From assembly GCA_030844895.1 (NCBI GenBank), contig CM061228.1, forward strand, positions 52,875,081 through 52,939,080: a DNA stretch of 64,000 nt, given 5' to 3'. Below the pieces are notes generated by a model that did no database searches, was not told the DNA's origin, and was given only the letters and a program-made list of their open reading frames with translations. Shown here piece by piece: positions 41,680 to 53,053 of the stretch; position 1 is the first letter of the stretch; the number at the start of each line of letters is the position of its first letter. This stretch comes from Ambrosia x helenae (Eukaryota; Streptophyta; Magnoliopsida; Asterales; Asteraceae). The position numbers and the translations under genes are program-made.

Positions 41680-42995
41680 TGTGACATCCGTCACCCTCAC
41701 CTTTTAGCGAGCTGTCAATTTTAGCCCTCCGTCTATTTTGAAGTTTCACCTCCAGTCCTCATCAAAGGTTATTTTACTTTATTTTAAATTTTCCTTTAAA
41801 ATGGTGTATGTGTACACTTTGTATACGCATGTGTTGACATATAAAATGTACTATAAACGTAAAATCACGTTGTTTAAAAAAAAAAGTTTTATTTTAATTT
41901 AATAAGTGTAGTTTAAAAGATTTAAAGTTAGTTTGGTTAAGTTGGTTAGTTGTTATTAAGAAAAGTTAACCAAAAATATAATAAAACTAACCAAGTTATA
42001 ATTGAGGGGCCTAATGTGTCAATACATAAAAGTTTTAAAAAAACTAAACTCTTCCCTCCTGCCATCCTCGTTTTATTTTTTTTTCCGGTCGATCACTTTG
42101 GTCGCCAGCGAACTTTTCCGGCCACCTATAAAAACCGATTTCAATGCTTTAATTCACTTTAATTTCGTTTATTTGGCGTTTCACCATAATTCTCAATCAA
42201 ATCCAAGCGTTTTACGAGTTGAAATTCAATCTTTATGACCCACAAGCGTTTCACGAGTTGTAACCGCCGGACAAGTTAACATGAATCAAACGATCTATTT
42301 TTCCTTGTAACCTTATAAGCTGACCTCCCCAATTTGTTCCCCAACGTTTGCACCTCTTAAACCCACTTCGAAACAGTCTAAAAGGTGTCCAGGAATGCTT
42401 GTACGCGGCTCCAAATTTGCGACTGAAAACCATCAGTTTCGGCTCTAATCGAGCATTGTAAGTCCGTTTCTTTTATGCCATTTTGATCTTCATGTAGTCC
42501 TCTTCAAAAGCCCTCCATAACAGATTCGTTATCTTGCTTGAATTGGGATATTGAATCTTAGGGTAGGGTTAGGGTTTTGGCTAGTTGAATGGGGAAGAAG
42601 ATGAATTAGAACAATAATATAAATATATCCATATTTCAAATGTCTTAACATAATTGTCCCATGGCTTAGTGGTTATGAATTCTGTTGGGTACTGAGACAA
42701 CCCGGGTTCGACCCAGGCGGCCCACACCATTTTTTTCTAATTTTTTTTATTTTATTTAAACCATATATAAGCATTTATAATTATATAATATATAAAACTC
42801 ATAATATTCATAACTAATTCATTTCTTGTCCAAAAATTATAAAAATTTAGGTGTAGTATCTTGACACCATAAAGAAAATTACTACACTTTTATTTTCTGG
42901 AAAATGTCATATATTTATATTTTTATTGAATTTATTTGTTTAATCGTATTTAATTGATTAAAAATTCATTTTTAATGATTTTAATCTCAAAATTT
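41680..42995 (+). repeat. Truncated 5' LTR
   Basis: Matches 45028-46328. It keeps the tRNA-like unit at 42657-42735 with both internal boxes. The short frames in it (for example 41950-42238) occur in both LTR copies and are not genes. Confidence 0.82.
42657..42735 (+). other. tRNA-like Pol III unit inside the LTR
   Basis: The sequence has an A box TGGCTTAGTGGTTA (42662-42675), a B box GGTTCGACCC (42705-42714) within a T-arm-like CCGGGTTCGACCCAGG, and a T7 run (about 42729-42735) that could end Pol III transcription. Spacing between the boxes is that of a tRNA gene or SINE head. I could not fold a full acceptor stem, so it is a tRNA-derived piece rather than a tRNA gene. The other LTR copy has lost the B box. 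Confidence 0.5.
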
Positions 42996-45027
42996 AGGAG
43001 TGACATCCATACCTTGGTGATTAGTTTCACTTCTCTATATGTTATTTATCTTAGGAATATGTCTTTGAGATAGGAGTGACATCCACACCTCAAAGAGTGT
43101 TTCCTTCAAAAAGAAACTTAATCACTAAGCTGGGAGTGATATCCTTAACTTAGAGATTAGTTTCATTCCACAATCGTTTTCAATTTTGAAATACATCTTT
43201 GAGTTAGGAGTGAAATCCACATCTCACAGATCTATTTCTACATCTCGTTGATTATGAATTTTCTTAAATATTGGTAATCTATTACATACGTTAATTTTAT
43301 CATTCACGTCATTTTAAATCTTGGTCTTTCAAAACACATTGGATTTACACATACTTCATAAAATGGTTTCATTTTGCATTTTATAAACTTGTAGTGCATA
43401 TTTTATCAAATGTAAACCTTTTGTTTTCATATGACGTAACCAATATATGTTTTCGAAAGAAACTTGCAACTAATAATAAGCCTTATAACATTATTCAAAC
43501 TTGACTCCTCGTAAACACATATCTACGAAGATTTTTCAAATGAATCAGTTTTGAATCTAAAACACACTTCGGTTACTAAAAAGTTATCCTCATGCATTAT
43601 TACTATTCTTTCAACTATATCACAAAGATTGCGCAAACTACGTTTTTGATAAACGAAAATTTATCCTATTACACTCGCACACTTTCAGTCGCAACAAGTT
43701 ATCTTCTTATTTTATTCTTGCACCATTTTTATTCATAGTTATTTCTAACACGTTATTTGTGATTATTTTCACATTGCCTATCTGCATTAATTCAACTCGT
43801 TTACTTTCATTTTGTGCAATTGTGCGATTTACTCGATTTATGTTATACTATTCTTTCAGACGAAATTTTATGCTATACTTGTATACTTACTTGAACGCAT
43901 ATCTGGTATGCATATTTTCCTTCCTGTTTTTGAGCAAAACCTTGTTATACTTTACATTATTTTGTTCATCATCATGGTCAATGAACATACTAGTTGATAA
44001 CTCGTATGAGATCTAAGCCAGTGCCCACGTACGACTCGGATTAGAGTATTTCTCTAATACGAGGGGAACGGTGTAAACCTCAGAGTCTATTAATATGAGT
44101 GTTTAGAGCCAACGATATGAACAGAAGTTACCGGTTAAGGGTGAACCCGAAAGGGAAGAACCTCTAACCATGTCTTATACTTACATGATTATTCACATTA
44201 CGGTTGAAGGGAAAACCCGGAAGGGAAGGACCTCTAACCATGTCATGATTGAACATTATTTATTACAGTGGCTATTACATATTGGTTGCACACATTTATT
44301 TCTTGTTAAGGTTATGGAAAAGCATAACACCTTAGTGTAAGGTAAATCGGTGATTACGGTCCGGAACGCAATCATGGGTTTACAGGTACATGAGGGTGGT
44401 GTGTGATTCTACTTAGGCTATTGATAGACAATTAGTACGAATCCAAAGTATCGGGAGTGTGGTGGGTCAGCTGCGGTACACCCTATATATAAGCATAAAC
44501 GATACTGCGGGAGCGGACTAGGAGTCTGACCAAGAACCTATCCATTACTTTATACTTATCTCTTCATTAGAACAGTGGGCTAATAGCTAGCATTTTCGAT
44601 AGGAACGTTCTTACGTGAGCTTCATTCGTCTTCCTAGGGTCTTTCTCTTGACCACCCACACAGAAAACACAAATCTTGTATACCCTTACACGCTCTGTTA
44701 TTTGAAATCTTGTTACGTACCTTAATAAAGTTCAGTAAGAAACCTTTCTAAAGTAGGGGAGACTGCTTCATTAGTGCCTCTGCCCCTCACCAGTTACATA
44801 TTCCCAAAACCTTTCACATATAAGCTCTCAACCTTCTAACTTTGGGGTTAACTGTCAAAAGATTTTGAAACTTTTACTTTGGGTATTAGACACTATTTTA
44901 AATATTGTCAAATCATAAATGATGAAATTAATTTTAAAAATCTAGTTGACTTTTACAACGCCTTATGTTTCATAGTAACCCCACTTGACAGAAATTTCGA
45001 GACGAAATTTTCTAAAGTAGGGGAGAC
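42996..45027 (+). other. Noncoding internal region with tandem repeats
   Basis: Four copies of (T)AGGAGTGACATCC-like sequence lie at 42997, 43072, 43130 and 43205 (period about 60-75). A second duplication, GGGAAG(A/G)ACCTCTAACCATGTC, lies at about 44155 and 44224. TTTCTAAAGTAGGGGAGACTG occurs twice, at about 44744 and again as the PPT before 45028. No gene. Confidence 0.7.
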
Positions 45028-47765
45028 TGTGACATCGGTCACCCTCACCTTTTAGCGAGCTGTCAATTTTAGCCCTCCGTCTGTTTTGAAGTTTCACCTC
45101 CAGTCCTCATCAAAGGTTATTTTACTTTATTTTAAATTTTCCTTTAAAATGGTGTATGTGTACACTTTGTATACGCATGTGTTGACATATAAAATGTACT
45201 ATAAACGTAAAATCACGTTGTTTAAAAAAAAGTTTTATTTTAATTTAATAAGTGTAGTTTAAAAGATTTAAAGTTAGTTTGGTTAAGTTGGTTAGTTGTT
45301 ATTAAGAAAAGTTAACCAAAAATATAATAAAACTAACCAAGTTATAATTGAGGGGCCTAATGTGTCAATACATAAAAGTTTTAAAAAAACTAAACTCTTC
45401 CCTCCTGCCATCCTCGTTTTTTTTTTTTTTTTCCGGTCGATCACTTTGGTCGCGGGCGAACTTTTCCGGCCACCTATAAAAACCGATTTCAATGCTTTAA
45501 TTCACTTTAATTTCGTTTATTTGGCGTTTCACCATAATTCTCAATCAAATCCAAGCGTTTTACGAGTTGAAATTCAATCTTTATGACCCACAAGCGTTTC
45601 ACGAGTTGTAACCGCCGGACAAGTTAACATGAATCAAACGATCTATTTTTCCTTGTAACCTTATAAAATGACCTCCCCAATTCGTTCCCCAACGTTTGCA
45701 CCTCTTAAACCCACTTCGAAACAGTCTAAAAGGTGTCCAGGAATGCTTGTACGCGGCTCCAAATTTGCGACTGAAAACCATCAGTTTCGGCTCTAATCGA
45801 GCATTGTAAGTCCGTTTCTTTTATGCCATTTTGATCTTCATGTAGTCCTCTTCAAAAGCCCTCCATAACAGATTCGTTATCTTGCTTGAATTGGGATATT
45901 GAATCTTAGGGTAGGGTTAGGGTTTTGGCTAGTTGAATGGGGAAGAAGATGAATTAGAACAATAATATAAATATATCCATATTTCAAATGTCTTAACATA
46001 ATTATCCCATGGCTTAGTGGTTATGAATTCTGTTGGGTACTGAGACAAAGGCGGCCCACACCATTTTTTTCTAATTTTTTTATTTTATTTAAACCATATA
46101 TAAGCATTTATAATTATATAATATATAAAACTCATAATATTCATAACTAATTCATTTCTTGTCCAAAAATTATAAAACTTTAGGTGTAGTATCTTGACAC
46201 CATAAAGAAAATTACTACACTTTTATTTTCTGGAAAATGTCATATATTTATATTTTTATTGAATTTATTTGTTTAATCGTATTTAATTGATTAAAAATTC
46301 ATTTTTAATGATTTTAATCTCAAAATTTTTGATAAACTATTTCTAATCATTTTGAACTGAAATAAAATTATTTGGGTCAGAAAACACTTATTTTTATTAA
46401 TTTTCTTATTTTTAACCATTTAAACATGATTTAATCTCATTAAATCAGTTTTAAATAGAAATAAGTTTATAAAAATTATGAGAAAATTATTTCAAATTAT
46501 TTACATCAGGAATTATTTATTTTCTATAAAAATAGCATTTTTGGATCATGTCTTAAATTATTAGTCTTATTTATGATTAATTAGACATAATAAAACATTT
46601 ATTTATTTATACAATTTAAACTTCTATTTTATAAATATTTTTCTTATAAAATAGAAATATTCATATGGTTTAATGCCTTTATTATCTTTTGTTAGATCAT
46701 TGTGTAACTCAAAATTATTTATTTATATATTTATGATTATTGAATTTATTTTAATTTAGTTAAAATAACTAACTAAATTATTTTGTCTTAATTATTCAAA
46801 CATATTTTTATCTAAATATTCAATAGGTAATAATTATATTATTTAAACCACATTTACAACCTTTCATATATTATTTGTGATATACAACTTCTACATTAAC
46901 GCGACTTATCATAAAAACTCTAATTCCCCAAATCGACTTAGCAAACCCTAATGCCTTAGACCCTAGTTACCTTAGACTTTTTAGACATTTCCTTATTAGT
47001 ATGCTTACATATTATAGGTTGAATTCCTCGGAATTCCCATTACTTAGCTCACGACCGCTTAAGTTGGACCTTAATCGCTTTGCGCAAACTGTGAGTATAT
47101 CTTTCCCCTTTTTACTGTTTTACTACTTTGGGGTGACTCATGTACATATATATATTAATCAAGTTTCAATTTCTTATACTTAATGCAATTCTCATGTGTG
47201 TTTGCTTTATGTTAATTGGTGTGTCTATGGCTTGTCAAAATCATTAACCGCTGGGCGGCCTAGCTTTTCAATGAATAGTACTATGGTATACCCCCTTGAG
47301 ACTCTGTTGAGAGAATCTTGGTCATTGTCTTGTTAATTCATTATTCAGTTGGTTAGTCATGTGTTAGTCATTATTCTCAGGTTTGGTTTTGAACGGATAT
47401 TACTTATTACATAATTGCAAATGGTACCGCACATGAATTGCTAAACACTTTTCTACTATATCTATTTAAACAGGGTATGCTCACCAATGCAATTTTTGTA
47501 TTGACATATACTATTTTCCTACATGTTTCAGGTTATTATTGAGACGTTTCTTTTAAGCTTTTGGATTTATATTTAAGCTTTGATTTCATTGTAATCTAGT
47601 TAGACTTGACGCTTTAGAATCATTGTACTTTGTATTTTTTTTTCCTTTCAATGTAATAAACTATTTAATTCAATGTATTCAAATTTACACTTTAGTACCA
47701 TGAGCTATTGAGCAATCGTCACTACGTGACACCTCGATGTTTCCGCCATCGGTTGGGGTGTTACA
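45028..47765 (+). repeat. 3' LTR of the deleted element
   Basis: 2738 bp, TGTGACATC...GTGTTACA. Compared with the left LTR a 14-bp deletion near 46047 removes the B box of the tRNA-like unit. There is no ORF of interest; a (T)14-16 run lies at about 45417-45432. Confidence 0.85.
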
Positions 47766-48164
47766 ATTTAAAACATAAAATGCAATAATCACTTGTACAT
47801 AACGCATTCTTTCTTCTACATTTCAATCCACACATCGGTATTGACTACGAGAAACACCGACACGTCGACAAAAATGAGCCGGTCGTCATGGTACATTCGA
47901 ATGTTTTTAAAATATAATAGTTTTAAAGTTATGATAGAATTAAATAAAAGAAATTATAATTTTATAGGGGAGGGGAAGAAAATGTAATTACTAACTAAAA
48001 ATTAGGGAATTAAAGTGTAAATAAGATAGGGTATTAAAGTGTAAATAATGTATGAATGACTATTTTACCCTCATTTTAGGGTTGTTAATGAAAAATTAGT
48101 TCTTAACTTTTGGGTATCTTAAAATACCCCTCACTCATGCATTATAATATAGTATAGATATATC

Positions 48165-48683
48165 GATTATTATTATTATTATTATTTTAAACAAATCTCT
48201 ACCATAAGTTATTATATTCTAATATAAAAAAATGGTAATTAGGTCTGGTATCACCTAATCCCAGGCCCGACCCAGACCCACAATTTTTTTTTAAACTAAT
48301 TCCAAACCTGACACAATACCTGTCGGGTTACAAAAAATAGTCATTTTTTCTCCGTTTTTTATATAGCACTATGGTACTCGTTGGAAAGATAATAGAACGC
48401 TCGTTAATTTGGTGTAATTTTTTTCTTTAAAAAATCTCGTATATTAAAGATATTAACATTTAAAAGTTATGAGAAGAAAATGGGAGAGAAAATAATAAAG
48501 TTTTAATATTTACATTTAGTAGATTAGGTATTTAATAGATTATGTTAAATCATATTTAAACCATATTTATTACTTTTTTTAATTGGTCTAGAGTTGCCAC
48601 ATCACATCCTATGTGGCATCTCTCAAAAGAGAGATTGCATAATATTATAACATGTCATTAAAAATACTTTGGTTTATTATATA
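48165..48683 (-). repeat. Fourth unit of the 525-bp tandem array
   Basis: Starts (plus strand) with GATTATTATT and TTTAAACAAATCTCTACC and ends GGTTTATTATATA, like units 1-3. It was separated from them by the Helitron 2 insertion. Unlike units 1-2 it includes AGAGTTGCCACATCACATCC, which unit 3 shares. Confidence 0.82.
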
Positions 48684-49753
48684 CTAGCTGATTACCCCGG
48701 GAGGGTCCCGGGGTTGAAAAATCTAATTTTACGTGATAACCTATTGCAAATGGCTCAAGTTAACTAATCACAAAATCTCTCAATCATTGCATGTTCATAG
48801 TATTCTAATCAGTAATAACTCATATTCCCTAATCTAAAACCTAATCAGTAATCATCTAAAGAATCACTTATGTAAGCTACAACTATTAAAAAACTCATCA
48901 CATCTCTCTAATTTCTCACATTCTAATGGCTCTTATAATTCCTAACCTAATCAACTAAACAAACACTTAAGTTGAAAGTTGTAATCATTGCATCTCTTTA
49001 TGCCACGTGGCATAATCAAGAGATGGTTGAGGCCACCATTGAACGTCACGTCAGCAACTATCAATTCTTTCCAGGAGCGTCCCGGGATTGAAAAATATAA
49101 CCATTCTAATAATACTAATACTAATAGTAATAATTATTACTCTTGTAATTAAATAAATAAAAAAATAACCTTGCTATAAGGTGACACCATGTGTTGCAGT
49201 GTTGCGCGATTCTTTCTCCTAACTTCTCAAGAAGTATACCTAGTAAAATTCCAATGATAACATGGCGATTGGACTGATTTTCAACATTGTAGATAAGAAC
49301 CTGGTTTAAAAGAAAAAACATGATTAATGAATAACATGAACACTTTGTGTGTTTTTTTCCTGTTTGAACTAAACCCCACAAAAAATAGTCGATTTTTCTC
49401 CGTTTTTTATATAGAACTATGGTACTCGTTGGAAAGATAATAAAACGCTCGTTAATTTGGTGTAATTTTTTTCTTTAAAAAAATCCCGTATATAAAAGAT
49501 ATAAACGTTTAAAAATTATGGGAGGAAACATGGGAGATAAAATTTTAAATTTATTTTTAAATTCTTTTTTTCCTAAAATAACTCAATTTAGTTTAGGGTT
49601 TTATGTTTATCTTCTTTTTTTTTAATTAAAAAAGAAAATAGTTCAAAAACACTAAAATTTTTTAATTATCATGCCACGTGGCACTCTCAAGGAGAGGTTG
49701 AAGCCTCCATTACACGCCACATCGGCATATACATTTTCTTTTATATATATAGA
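48684..49753 (-). mobile_element. Helitron 3, minus strand
   Basis: On the minus strand the 3' end is the hairpin CCCCGGGACCCTCCCGGGG, a spacer, then CTAG (complement of 48684-48709) and the 5' end is TCTATATATATAAAAGAAAA (complement of 49734-49753). 1070 bp, no ORF. Near the 5' side (about 49380-49530) it holds a diverged version of the tandem-unit core (AGTCGATTTTTCTCCG, TTGGAAAGATAATAAAACGC), so it belongs to the same family. A second, internal hairpin (CCAGGAGCGTCCCGGG, about 49071) marks a further decayed 3' end. Confidence 0.65.
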
Positions 49754-50409
49754 TTGACATAGATATAGATAGATAAACTATATTACTTTTATACTCATAT
49801 GTTTCATTTTCCTAAGTACTACAATAAACTATATTATAATCGTTAGATCCAGCAAACGAACCAAATGTTACTAAAAAAAAGGAACAAAACAACGAACAGA
49901 TATGCTTAAAATCAAACAAATACAATTAAAAAATGTTATAAAATGAATACAATTAACCAAAAACAAATTTCGTTTTTGATTACCGATATCGAACTGCCCC
50001 CTAATTAAACCTAAATATTAAAACCTAAAAATTAAAAACTAAACATTAAAAAAATACTTACAGAGATGATGTTAATGATGGTGGTTTGTGACTATTCTTG
50101 TTTGACGAGTCACTTGCAGAACGAGGTTAAGTCAGAGCTGGTGACCGGAGGTGACGATGGTGGTTGTGGATGGTGGTGATGGTGGTTCTAGAGAGAGTGC
50201 AGGGTAGAAAGAGAGGGCAGAGACAAAATTTTGTATTTGAATTTGAAAATAAAATAAAGAGAGAGAGTGGGGGAAAATAATATATATAGGGAGAGAGAAG
50301 TGGGTAGTGGAAATGTCTATTGTGCCTCTTTGAATATTATGGAATATTATAATATAATGGGTGATGTGGCACAACATGGACCAAGAGTTGGGTTTCTTAG
50401 AGTTTTTCT

Positions 50410-50411
<2 letters not shown>
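49754..50411. other. Noncoding segment
   Basis: A-rich, followed by a GGTGGT/GATGGTGG-rich stretch and GAGAGAG runs that produce short spurious frames. No gene recognised. Confidence 0.5.
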
Positions 50412-50440
<29 letters not shown>

Positions 50441-50444
<4 letters not shown>

Positions 50445-50808
50445 ATCAAATACAAAGTGTTTTTCGGTAAGAACTGTGATAATCAAAGGGGTAAAAAAAA
50501 TTTATTTTTTTTTTAGAATTTTTTTCCCATGTGCTTAACATACTTTCTAGATGAATAATACAAAAAAAATTAAATTTTTTTTAATGTAATTACGTCATTA
50601 AAGTAAATACACTAGTTTACACTAGAGTAATTATGACATAATTACTCTACACGTAATTATTCTACACCAAATATTTGTTTTTTTTAGTTTTCAATACTAT
50701 AATACATGTTTAACAATATGGGGAAAAAATTCGAAAAAAATAAAAAAAAGAATACCCTCCTTTGATTCTCACAGTTCTTATCAAAAATCACTTTGTACAG
50801 GATCTTTC

Positions 50809-50810
<2 letters not shown>
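50441..50810. mobile_element. TA-flanked short inverted-repeat element (MITE-like)
   Basis: 370 bp between (TA)n tracts at 50412-50440 and 50811-50871. The ends pair over about 55 bp: TAAGAACTGTGATAATCAAA at the left and TTTGATTCTCACAGTTCTTA at the right. No coding capacity. Confidence 0.75.
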
Positions 50811-50871
<61 letters not shown>

Positions 50872-50875
<4 letters not shown>

Positions 50876-51702
50876 TAGGATCATGTGAAAACTGTACCGA
50901 GTTGTGAGAACTAGAGAATTCGTGTGGACCATTGATTTTGATGATCCTTTGGATGAGATTTAATCTTGATGTTTTTGTCTTTACATGCTAATTAAATATT
51001 ATTAGTATATTTTGTTACAAAAAAGTACATTAAGGGGCATTTAAATAAAACCATCAAAAAAGAAAAATAATTATTATAATACTATTTTAAATTTTTATTT
51101 AATTATTCAAAAAAATCATTTTTTAAAGAAAATCTGATGAGGATGTTCTACCATGATTTACACTCGTATAATTATTTAAACCAGTGTTTACTAACATCTA
51201 TATAAACCAACCATCCATGATTTTGTATGATTTACACTGGTGTAATTATTTACACCAGTGTTTACTCCCATCTATATAACCCAAACGTCTATAACTTTTG
51301 TGTGATTTACACTGGTGTAATTTTTTACATCAGTGTTTACTCACATCTATATAACCAAACATCTATCATTTGTGTGATTTACACTGGTGTAATTATTTAC
51401 ACCAGCGTTTACTCACATCATACTACACCATTGTAAAAAAAAACCCACAACATCAACAACAAAATATATTGCATAATTTGTATTTACACTGGTGTTTTCT
51501 TACATTATTCGTATTACATCAGTGTAAAAAAACCAAACATCTATAAAAACAAAAAAAAATGTATTTACACTAATATTTACTTTACATTTTATAAAAAAGA
51601 AACCATCATCATCATCACCTTCACATCGTCATCATCTCCCTTCAAATACATACTGTATTTTGGTTCACCCAAACTAAAAAAACCTTCATTACACCATTGT
51701 AA

Positions 51703-51737
<35 letters not shown>

Positions 51738-51758
51738 TAATAATAATAATAATAACAG

Positions 51759-51818
<60 letters not shown>

Positions 51819-52447
51819 TACATATTGTTATCTTCATCACCATCACCATCGAACCAACATCTTCATCGTCATCACCATCGAACCACCGTCTTCAGCCTGC
51901 CACCACCACCGTCAAAACCCCTCTGCAAAACCCCTCTCCCACCGTCATCTTCATCATCATCACCGCAGATCCACCACCCTCAACCCTCAGCCACCACGGA
52001 TCCACCACCCTCAGCCACCACCGCCCTCAAAAACCACCACCGAATTCGTCATCAACCCTCAGCCGCCACCACCACCTTCGTCATCAAACCTCAGCCACCA
52101 CCTTCTTTATCAACCACCAGCCACCCACCTTCGTCATCAACCTTCAAACCCAACCCCCGTCGTCATCACCCTTTAAACCTTCGTCATCAACCTTCAAACC
52201 CACCCCTTTCTGCCCCTACCCACCACCATCAAACCTTCAAACCCACCCCCTCCACCCCTACCCACCGCCATCAAAAACCCTCTGCAAAAGACCACGTTCA
52301 GCAACCACCACCACGATTCAGCAAAACCCCTCTGCAAAAAACAAGGAACGATCATTTTCTTGTTTGCTTTTTAGAGAGAGAAGGAGGGAGAGAGAGAGAG
52401 TCTTTTGAAAAGTGATTTTAAAAAAAAAATCAGATCTATTACTTTTT
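50872..52447. mobile_element. TA-flanked inverted-repeat element, copy 2, 3'-truncated
   Basis: Starts GGGTTAGGATCATGTGAAAA after a long (TA)n tract and follows copy 1 (23245-24901) through the palindromic array, the AAT microsatellite and the CACC-rich block to about 52447. The right terminal repeat is missing, and sequence leading to the SIRE-like LTR follows. It has more tandem copies of the palindromic module than copy 1. Confidence 0.75.
51155..51440. repeat. Tandem 73-bp modules with ACACTGGTGTAA palindromes
   Basis: Four modules at about 51155, 51230, 51304 and 51377, each TTTACACTGGTGTAATTATT then TTACACCAGTGTTTACTC and an ACATCTATATAA linker. The palindrome arms are better conserved than the linkers. 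Confidence 0.82.
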
Positions 52448-52485
52448 ATTACAAGGGGACTATCAGAGAAAACTATCCAATCAAT

Positions 52486-52499
52486 AGTCGAGGGGGAGT
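52486..52499 (+). other. PPT-like tract upstream of the 5' LTR
   Basis: AGTCGAGGGGGAGT directly precedes the TGTTGATGC of the LTR, where host flanking sequence would be expected. Related tracts lie inside the element at 61417 and 63071. Confidence 0.45.
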
Positions 52500-52556
52500 T
52501 TGTTGATGCATTTTGCGACTAAGGATTGGATATACATAATTAACATATGTTAGTGA

Positions 52557-52743
52557 TGGCCGAAGGTGTATCAGGATGGGGCGAATGTAGATATTATGGG
52601 GCGAAGGAAGACTGAAATGGGCGAAGGTAGATGTGAAGTGGACGAAGGAAGACAGGATCTGAACAAGAAGACACATTCGACCACTTAATGTGGGCGAATG
52701 TGGAAAAAGCTCACATTCGACCAACTGTAAGGGGCGAATGTGC
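52557..52743. repeat. GGGCGAANGTG motif array upstream of the LTR TATA box
   Basis: About nine copies (GGCCGAAGGTG, GGGCGAATGTAG, GGGCGAAGGAAG, GGACGAAGG, CACATTCGACC and so on) on both strands. The last copy ends about 8 bp before the TATA box at 52749. Confidence 0.85.
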
Positions 52744-52748
52744 AGTGC

Positions 52749-52758
52749 CTATATATAG
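52749..52758 (+). promoter_or_regulatory. TATA box of the SIRE-like LTR
   Basis: CTATATATAG lies 240 bp into the LTR, immediately after the motif array, and would start transcription near 52780. Confidence 0.65.
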
Positions 52759-53041
52759 ATTTTGAGTTTTTGATAATGGAAGAGAGTTGTCATTTGTGTC
52801 CAGGTTCAGATCAGGTTTAGAAGTGTTTTTGAGAGATTATCTGTGTGATCTAGATTAACATAAACTCATTGTAAATGCTTTTTGAATGAAAGTTAATCTA
52901 TGAAAATGATATTGAAAATGATCTTGATTGTGTCGTGATTTGTGTTTTATCAATTTGTTCAGATCTAGGGTTTCCGCACCTAGATTTGTGACTTGTATGA
53001 TCGTATAATCCTGTTTTAGATAAAATCCAACGCTCACAAAG

Positions 53042-53053
53042 TGGTATCAGAGC
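53042..53053 (+). other. Primer binding site, initiator tRNA-Met type
   Basis: TGGTATCAGAGC is the classical plant copia PBS, complementary to the 3' end of initiator tRNA-Met. It lies three bases after the LTR. Confidence 0.92.

Larger units (their letters stand above)
41680..47765 (+). mobile_element. Internally deleted LTR retrotransposon
   Basis: Flanked by ATTTA on both sides (41675-41679 and 47766-47770). The right LTR (45028-47765) starts TGTGACATCGGTCACC and ends GGGGTGTTACA. The left LTR starts TGTGACATCCGTCACC but matches the right one only to 42995. The internal part (42996-45027) has no gag or pol and ends in a PPT-like AAAGTAGGGGAGAC. One deletion removed the end of the 5' LTR, the PBS and the coding region. 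The LTR copies are close to identical where they overlap. Confidence 0.85.
39703..48158 (-). mobile_element. Helitron 2, minus strand, inserted between units 3 and 4
   Basis: On the minus strand the 3' end is CCCGCCGCATCGCGCGGG, a spacer, then CTAG before T (complement of 39702-39727). The 5' end is TCTATACTATATTATAATGC (complement of 48139-48158). Joining 39702 to 48159 restores a unit junction like that between units 1 and 2, so this is a real insertion. It contains an RPA-like remnant and a nested LTR element (41680-47770). No Rep/helicase ORF remains. Confidence 0.7.
52501..53038 (+). repeat. 5' LTR of the SIRE-like element
   Basis: 538 bp, TGTTGATGC...CGCTCACA. Contains the motif array (52557-52743), a TATA box CTATATATAG (52749-52758) and AT-rich R-U5. 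The right border is fixed by the PBS three bases downstream; the left border is inferred from TG and the PPT-like tract. Confidence 0.78.

Noticed and set aside
41950..42238. Short ORFs repeated in both LTRs (also 45296-45586)
   Set aside because: They are identical only because the LTRs are; one is frameshifted between copies and no domain is seen.
42657..42735. A true nuclear tRNA gene
   Set aside because: A and B boxes and a T-run are present, but I could not form a full acceptor stem and anticodon arm.
50132..50455. Minus-strand 107-codon ORF
   Set aside because: It runs through a TA microsatellite and GGTGGT repeats.
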